From Gammaproteobacteria bacterium (GTDB lineage: Bacteria; Pseudomonadota; Gammaproteobacteria; Burkholderiales; Burkholderiaceae_D), in the NCBI GenBank assembly GCA_903970185.1, contig CAJCIC010000064.1, positions 1 through 46,181 of the forward strand: a stretch of 46,181 nucleotides of DNA, read 5' to 3'. The notes below the pieces were generated by a model, which worked only from the letters and a program-made list of their open reading frames with translations, did not search any database and was not told the origin of the DNA. The position numbers and the translations under genes are program-made. Shown one piece after another: positions 42,141 through 46,181 of this stretch. Position 1 is the stretch's first letter; the number at the start of each line of letters is the position of its first letter.

Positions 42141-42709
42141 ACAAGGCGTTTGTCAAGGAATCCGAGGATGAAGAAGATCTCGCCCCGGATGCGCCTGCCG
42201 TTCCGAGCGGCAAGAATTACCTGACGCGGGAGGGCTACGAGCGCTTGCGTCGCGAGCTCTTGCATCTGATTGACAGCGAACGCCCGGAGGTCGTCAAGGT
42301 CGTGTCATGGGCGGCGTCAAACGGCGATCGTTCGGAAAATGGCGACTACATCTATGGCAAGCGGCGCCTGCGCGAGATCGACCGGCGCATCCGATTTCTG
42401 ACCCAGCGCCTCGATATTGCCGAAGTGGTCGATCCGGCCTTGCAGGAAGATGGCGAGCGCGTCTATTTTGGCGCGACGGTCGCCTATCGCAACGACTTGG
42501 ACGAAGAGGGCACGGTCACCATCGTCGGCATCGACGAGGCCGACCCGCTTTCCGGTCGCATTTCGTGGGTCTCGCCGATGGCGAGCGCGCTGCTTCGAGC
42601 GCGACTTGGCGATGTCGTCGTGCTGAAGACGCCTGAAGGCGTGCGCGAACTCGAAATCCTCGACGTTCGCTATCCGCCGACAGGCGAGGACGCCACCCGC
42701 GCCAGCTAG
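42137..42709 (+). CDS. greB: Transcription elongation factor GreB
   Basis: A 190-aa transcript cleavage factor. The N-terminal coiled coil contains NYLTREGYERLRRELLHL and NGDRSENGDYIYGKRRLREI, followed by DRRIRFLTQRL; this is the GreB signature with the acidic tip region. The C-terminal FKBP-like domain is at about 105-180 (VYFGATVAYRNDLDEEGTVT, GISWVSPMASALL-like region). It rescues backtracked RNA polymerase. ATGA overlap with dsbB. The stop codon TAG sits in a CTAG shared with the stop of the convergent TpsB gene. Confidence 0.95.
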   Translation: MNKAFVKESEDEEDLAPDAPAVPSGKNYLTREGYERLRRELLHLIDSERPEVVKVVSWAASNGDRSENGDYIYGKRRLREIDRRIRFLTQRLDIAEVVDPALQEDGERVYFGATVAYRNDLDEEGTVTIVGIDEADPLSGRISWVSPMASALLRARLGDVVVLKTPEGVRELEILDVRYPPTGEDATRAS

Positions 42710-44334
42710 AACGTGTAGATGGCCGAGGCGTGCAGCATCATCGAATGCTTTGGCCTGACGTCAGCACCGTCGATGACCTGGGCGAGGTCAAGACGCAGGC
42801 TGGCTTCGTTGGTGCGTGCAAGGCGAACGCCAAGGCCCTTGCTCGAAATGAACAGATGGCTGAGTTCTCCTGGCAACGGGTCGTTTCGCGACAGCGTTGC
42901 CGCATCGTAGAAGGTCACGCCATGGAGCTGCCAGTTGGGTCCAAGCCAGGCCTGTCCCTCGTCGGGGCTTTCGAGCTGGACGCTTGCGCGCAGCCCGCGA
43001 TCATCGGTGATGGCGCGCTCATTGAAGCCACGCACCGAGTCGACACCACCGACCCCGAACTGCACGGGTGCAACGAGCGCATCAGGCGTGTACTGGCCTT
43101 CAAGGGTGGTCATCACATGCCACTTGTAGGGCAAAGCCGCAGTCAGTGTTCCCTGGTAATGCAAAAGCTGATAGCTGGCATTGGCGTTGGCGCGCCCGCC
43201 TGGTTCGCGAAAGTCAGCGCTCGTGCCATTGGCCCCGCCGGGAATGTTGTGGGAATAGGAGAGCGTGCCGTCGGCTTCAACGTCGGTTGCCGTGAAGCTT
43301 AAGGCATAGCCCAGATTGAACGGGTGCACGGTGGCGTTGGGAACCAGGCTCTGGCCCTGGCCTGCGGCCGTGACGTCGTTCTGGTAGGCGTCCCACTCGA
43401 GGCCTTCGAAGACGCGCTGGTTCCAGGTTTCGCTGCGCGAGAGGTATTGCGTCAAGCGTGCTGAGAAGGTGGTGCCGCCGCCGGTGATACCGTAGCTTCC
43501 GGCCGTGGTCGTGACAAGCCCGGAATTGACGTTGGAATAGCCCACGCTGAAGTCAAGTGTCTCGCGCCATGCATAAAGCGGAATGAGATAGTTCGCACCG
43601 ATGATGAACACCTTGTCGATGCGATCGGGTGATGTCTGGACCTGTGCCGAGAAGACATGGTCAGAATCGAAGACGTTGGCTTCGTGCACGGCAAAGCCGA
43701 GCCGGTAGCGGCCACTGCTGTCGGTGCCGGTGTTGTCGGCGACGACGGCGAACGCGAGCGGATCGACATCGGCTACGCGCACGACGGCATCGGTCTCGTC
43801 GGCAGCGTTGCCCTGGCGCAAGGTGATCTGGATCTGCTTGGCCGGATTGTCGTTGCTCATCCGGGCTTGCGCCGCGACATCGTCCATGTTGGGCATCTCA
43901 CCGGGCACAAGTCCAGGCAGCGCGTGCAGGATATTTGGCGTATCGAAAAACTTGTTGTTCGATACCGTGACGCGTCCAAGGCGGGCCTCTGTGACATGAA
44001 TGCGGATCACGCCCGAATCGACTTCCTGTTCCGGCAAGACGATCGCAACCGAGCTAAATCCCGCCTTAAGGTAGGCCTCCTTCAAGGCCGCAACGGCTTC
44101 TTCGAGGACGGCAAAGGACTCGTTAGGCCCGACATAGGGTGCGAGCACCTGGTCAATTTTTTCCGTCGACAGCGCATGGGCGCCGTCGACGTTGAATCCC
44201 TTGACGGCGAAATGCGGCTCGCCAGCCGCAGGCGGTGGCGGCGGTGGTGTTTGGGCGTGCGCGGCCAACACCGCGAGCACCAGCGGGATGGCCCAAAGGG
44301 GGTGCAGGGCTTTTGCGCGTACGCGTTTGATCAT
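42706..44334 (-). CDS. TpsB-type outer-membrane transporter (ShlB/FhaC/HecB family)
   Basis: A 542-aa outer-membrane protein. After the signal peptide (ALHPLWAIPLVLAVLAAHAQ) and a Pro-run there are two POTRA domains (about 38-110 and 110-190, e.g. FAVKGFNVDGAHALSTEKID and IRIHVTEARLGRVTVSNNKF). A 16-stranded barrel then carries the VRGFNERAI motif and a C-terminal Phe (HASAIYTF). Such proteins export one large TpsA partner. ATG 44334 overlaps the FecR gene stop by 1 nt (TGATG). It converges on greB with a 4-nt overlap. Confidence 0.9.
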   Translation of the reverse strand: MIKRVRAKALHPLWAIPLVLAVLAAHAQTPPPPPPAAGEPHFAVKGFNVDGAHALSTEKIDQVLAPYVGPNESFAVLEEAVAALKEAYLKAGFSSVAIVLPEQEVDSGVIRIHVTEARLGRVTVSNNKFFDTPNILHALPGLVPGEMPNMDDVAAQARMSNDNPAKQIQITLRQGNAADETDAVVRVADVDPLAFAVVADNTGTDSSGRYRLGFAVHEANVFDSDHVFSAQVQTSPDRIDKVFIIGANYLIPLYAWRETLDFSVGYSNVNSGLVTTTAGSYGITGGGTTFSARLTQYLSRSETWNQRVFEGLEWDAYQNDVTAAGQGQSLVPNATVHPFNLGYALSFTATDVEADGTLSYSHNIPGGANGTSADFREPGGRANANASYQLLHYQGTLTAALPYKWHVMTTLEGQYTPDALVAPVQFGVGGVDSVRGFNERAITDDRGLRASVQLESPDEGQAWLGPNWQLHGVTFYDAATLSRNDPLPGELSHLFISSKGLGVRLARTNEASLRLDLAQVIDGADVRPKHSMMLHASAIYTF

Positions 44335-45722
44335 CACTGGACAACGCATGCCATGGGATCGAAGTCGAAGTTTTGCAGGAGGGAATCCGAGCGGATGAAA
44401 GGCGGCACGTCCAAAAGCTCCTCGGGTACCGGTGCATTGGGCGTGTCAGCGCTTGGCGCAAATCCCGCTTCGCCTGGGCCCAGAATGACTTCCTGGCCAC
44501 CCTGGGAGAGCGAGATCGAGCCGTCGAAGACGGCAGCGTAGGCGCCACTTTCGGGCTGGCTTTGCGCCACGCCATAGAGCGTGGCGTAATCGAGATTGAG
44601 TTGCTCGGGCAGCGGGTTGGTATCGCCGGAGGTCGAGGGCGGCGTGGCGTCGATGACGGTCGGCACGCCGCCCGGACCGTCGATGGTTGCGCTCTGGCCG
44701 CTGCCAAGCGCGAGGGTGTTCTCGCCCGATGTAATCAGCGTCGCGCCCTCGCGCATGCTGACGACAACGGTCTGATCGCAGTCGGTGGCAGGACCGTTGG
44801 CAGGCGCCGTCTTGCCTGCGCCTAGCGGCACGCAGCGCAGATCAAACGCCGTGCCGCGAATGCCAACGGTGGCCGTTGGCGTCACATAGCCCGCGTGTTG
44901 CGGATTGGTGTGGCCGATAACACCGGTCACCGTGCGCAGGCTGCCGCGCAACAGGTTGACCAGGAAGTTTCCGTTTTGCGGTTGTGCTCTGTCATAGCGG
45001 TAGTTGGTGATCAGAAAGCGGCTGTCATAGCTTAAAACCAGCTTGGTGTTATCGGTAAACAGCACGGTGACGCGGCCTTCGTGGCCGACCGTGACCTCAT
45101 CGCCGTTATAAAGCGGGGCCCCTAAAAAGAGTGCGCGTTCAGGCCGTCCCGAAGAAATGGCGCTGGCCCTGCCGGTGATTTCGGCAGCGCGCGCAACGAC
45201 CACCGGCATTTCAGAGATCGGCAGGCGCGTCTGGCTCAACGCCCTCTGCTCGCTTTGGCAATCGGCTTCGCAAAGGCGAGCGACGAAGTCGGTGCCGCGA
45301 ATGCCGATGGTGGCTGTCGGTCCGAGTCGCATCGAATAGGCGTTCAGATCGCCCCGTTTACCCACCAGCCCGGTGATGGTACGAAGGCCGCCTCGGACCA
45401 GATCCAGCAGCATGTGATCCTCGCGCGGCCGCTCCTTGTCGAAGTGATATTGCGTGATTGACAGGCGCGAATTGGGACGCAGGGCGATCTGGCTGCCGTC
45501 TGAGAACACGACCTGCGCAAACGAGTCCTTCTCGGTCACGATCAGGTCGCCCTCAGATAGCGCTGCACCGCGCACGGCGAGCACGAATCGTCCTGAAATC
45601 ACGCGCTGCAGCGACACCACGCCGTGGATTTCGCCAAAGCGCGCGATCGGCTCATCGGCCTTTGTGCTGGTGCAAGCCAGAAACAGTCCGATCAAAAGCG
45701 GCAGCGAAATCAAGAGTCGCAT
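44334..45722 (-). CDS. Exported protein with two tandem FecR domains
   Basis: A 462-aa protein. Its N-terminus is hydrophobic (RLLISLPLLIGLFLACTS), so a signal peptide or a weak lipobox at Cys17. FecR-type domain 1 covers about 25-155 (LLDLVRGGLRTITGLVGKRG and PTATIGIRGTDF). Domain 2 covers about 175-300 (LVNLLRGSLRTVTGVIGHTN and TPTATVGIRGTAF). The tail from 300 on is Gly/Pro-rich and ends ACVVQ. These domains are of the outer-membrane/TpsA-associated kind, and no sigma-binding N-terminus is seen. ATG 45722 is preferred over the longer frame to 45824. It lies between the (TP)n protein gene (64-nt gap) and tpsB, so it probably acts in the same export system. Confidence 0.88.
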   Translation of the reverse strand: MRLLISLPLLIGLFLACTSTKADEPIARFGEIHGVVSLQRVISGRFVLAVRGAALSEGDLIVTEKDSFAQVVFSDGSQIALRPNSRLSITQYHFDKERPREDHMLLDLVRGGLRTITGLVGKRGDLNAYSMRLGPTATIGIRGTDFVARLCEADCQSEQRALSQTRLPISEMPVVVARAAEITGRASAISSGRPERALFLGAPLYNGDEVTVGHEGRVTVLFTDNTKLVLSYDSRFLITNYRYDRAQPQNGNFLVNLLRGSLRTVTGVIGHTNPQHAGYVTPTATVGIRGTAFDLRCVPLGAGKTAPANGPATDCDQTVVVSMREGATLITSGENTLALGSGQSATIDGPGGVPTVIDATPPSTSGDTNPLPEQLNLDYATLYGVAQSQPESGAYAAVFDGSISLSQGGQEVILGPGEAGFAPSADTPNAPVPEELLDVPPFIRSDSLLQNFDFDPMACVVQ

Positions 45723-45786
45723 GCGTCGCCAGAAATCCGCCGCTCGCGTCGCAGATCCGGCTGGATCAAGGCACATCACAAACGAA

Positions 45787-46181
45787 CTAGCGCGAGCAAC
45801 CATTGACGTTGACGGGTTTGCCAATGAAGGGTTGGGCCGGATCGACCATCAGGCCCGGCTCGCCAACGAAGGCCTGATAGCCATCCAGGCCGAGCTGGGC
45901 GCCGCTTGGCTGGTTGTTGGCAGCATCAGGCGAAGTCGATGCGCCACTTGCCGTGTTGTCCTGAAACGCCGAGCCGGTGACGTCTTCAATGCCGGTGATG
46001 CCAGGCTGCAGTGCGACTTCGGTCGTCACCGCATCGAGGTCCGAATTCGACGTCGGCGCAGGGCTTGGCGTGGGCGTTGGCGTTGGAGTTGGAGTTGGCG
46101 TGGGCGTGGGCGTGGGCGTGGGCGTGGGCGTTGGCGTTGGCGTTGGGGTTGGGGTTGGGGTTGGGGTTGGCGTTGGCGTTG
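45787..46181 (-). CDS. C-terminal part of a (Thr-Pro)-repeat protein, possible TpsA substrate (partial)
   Basis: The frame is open from the window edge to a TAG at 45789-45787, so only the last ~131 codons are seen. They begin with a long Thr-Pro repeat with a few substitutions, then PSPAPTSNSDLDAVTTEVAL, and end with DPAQPFIGKPVNVNGCSR. A GTG at 46029 could start a short 80-aa protein, but the Thr-Pro repeat in the same frame upstream argues for a long one. The gene is immediately upstream of the FecR and TpsB genes, so a secreted TpsA-like partner is a reasonable guess. No haemagglutinin domain is visible here. Confidence 0.65.
   Translation of the reverse strand, partial: TPTPTPTPTPTPTPTPTPTPTPTPTPTPTPTPTPTPTPSPAPTSNSDLDAVTTEVALQPGITGIEDVTGSAFQDNTASGASTSPDAANNQPSGAQLGLDGYQAFVGEPGLMVDPAQPFIGKPVNVNGCSR
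46060..46181. repeat. 6-bp tandem repeat tract (GGCGTT and variants)
   Basis: A run of hexamers of the pattern GGCGTT, GGCGTG, GGAGTT and GGGGTT fills about 120 bp up to the window edge. On the minus strand each unit encodes Thr-Pro (or Ala/Asn in other frames). The array continues past the window and will be prone to length change by slippage. Confidence 0.9.

Noticed and set aside
1..46181. CRISPR array, rRNA, replication origin or intact insertion sequence
   Set aside because: No spaced identical repeats, rRNA motifs, DnaA-box clusters or full transposase gene were seen. The only tandem array is the Thr-Pro coding hexamer tract.

Overview
The window looks like a chromosomal segment of a betaproteobacterium, most likely Burkholderiales-like. 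This rests on gene content and order, not on a database search. The pointers are the order cysI-DUF934-cysH-cysD-cysN-cobA followed by a sulfate ABC transporter, a DUF2242 lipoprotein, a PEP-CTERM protein, a PilU-type ATPase, a LivM-LivG fusion and moderately GC-rich coding sequence.

Left end (1-3.9 kb), accessory in character. The 3' end of one tRNA and a complete tRNA-His are followed at once by the C-terminal remnant of an IS481-family transposase. A vapBC toxin-antitoxin pair comes next, with a strong palindromic operator. Divergent from it is an ECF sigma factor gene overlapping a four-helix membrane protein gene. Two pieces of this locus, the vap operator region and about 100 bp of the membrane protein gene, recur downstream in the same order. 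A single-domain globin gene lies between the repeated pieces, so the region appears to be a tandem duplication whose second copy was gutted.

3.9-18.9 kb. A secreted SGNH esterase is followed by a co-directional minus-strand signalling cluster: a hybrid histidine kinase (three PAS, two REC), a lone receiver, and an REC-PAS3-GAF-GGDEF-EAL protein. In the last of these the GGDEF site is degenerate and the EAL site intact. An 0.8-kb gene-poor stretch precedes a PEP-CTERM protein. Then come pilU and a FecR-domain/coiled-coil exported protein (plus strand), an arsR-arsI pair with a perfect operator palindrome over the arsR start codon, and a zinc alcohol dehydrogenase.

19-30.4 kb. A two-domain dCTP deaminase-like protein and a small membrane protein are on the minus strand. 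A complete branched-chain amino-acid type ABC transporter follows (binding protein, LivH, LivM-LivG fusion, LivF). Next are a frameshifted short-chain dehydrogenase remnant, maleylacetoacetate isomerase, a Gly/Ala-rich secreted protein, a truncated prolyl oligopeptidase N-terminus, a DUF2242 lipoprotein and a GMC oxidoreductase.

30.6-42.7 kb. This is one long co-directional block of 14 genes, nearly all overlapping by 1-8 nt: sulfite reductase, DUF934, APS reductase, ATP sulfurylase subunits CysD and CysN, SUMT (siroheme), sulfate-binding protein, CysT, CysW, CysA, rhodanese, 1-Cys peroxiredoxin, DsbB and GreB. It encodes sulfate uptake, activation and reduction to sulfide by the direct APS route, with siroheme supply and thiol or oxidant handling at its end.

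42.7-46.2 kb. A convergent minus-strand cassette resembles two-partner secretion. The C-terminus of a (Thr-Pro)-repeat protein, cut by the window edge, is followed by a protein with two FecR domains and a TpsB outer-membrane transporter. The Thr-Pro linker is encoded by a 6-bp tandem repeat.

Nothing here is clearly an undescribed system. The loci most worth a second look are the FecR-TpsB-(TP)n cassette, the duplicated sigma/vap/globin module, and the tandem PAS duplication in the hybrid kinase.
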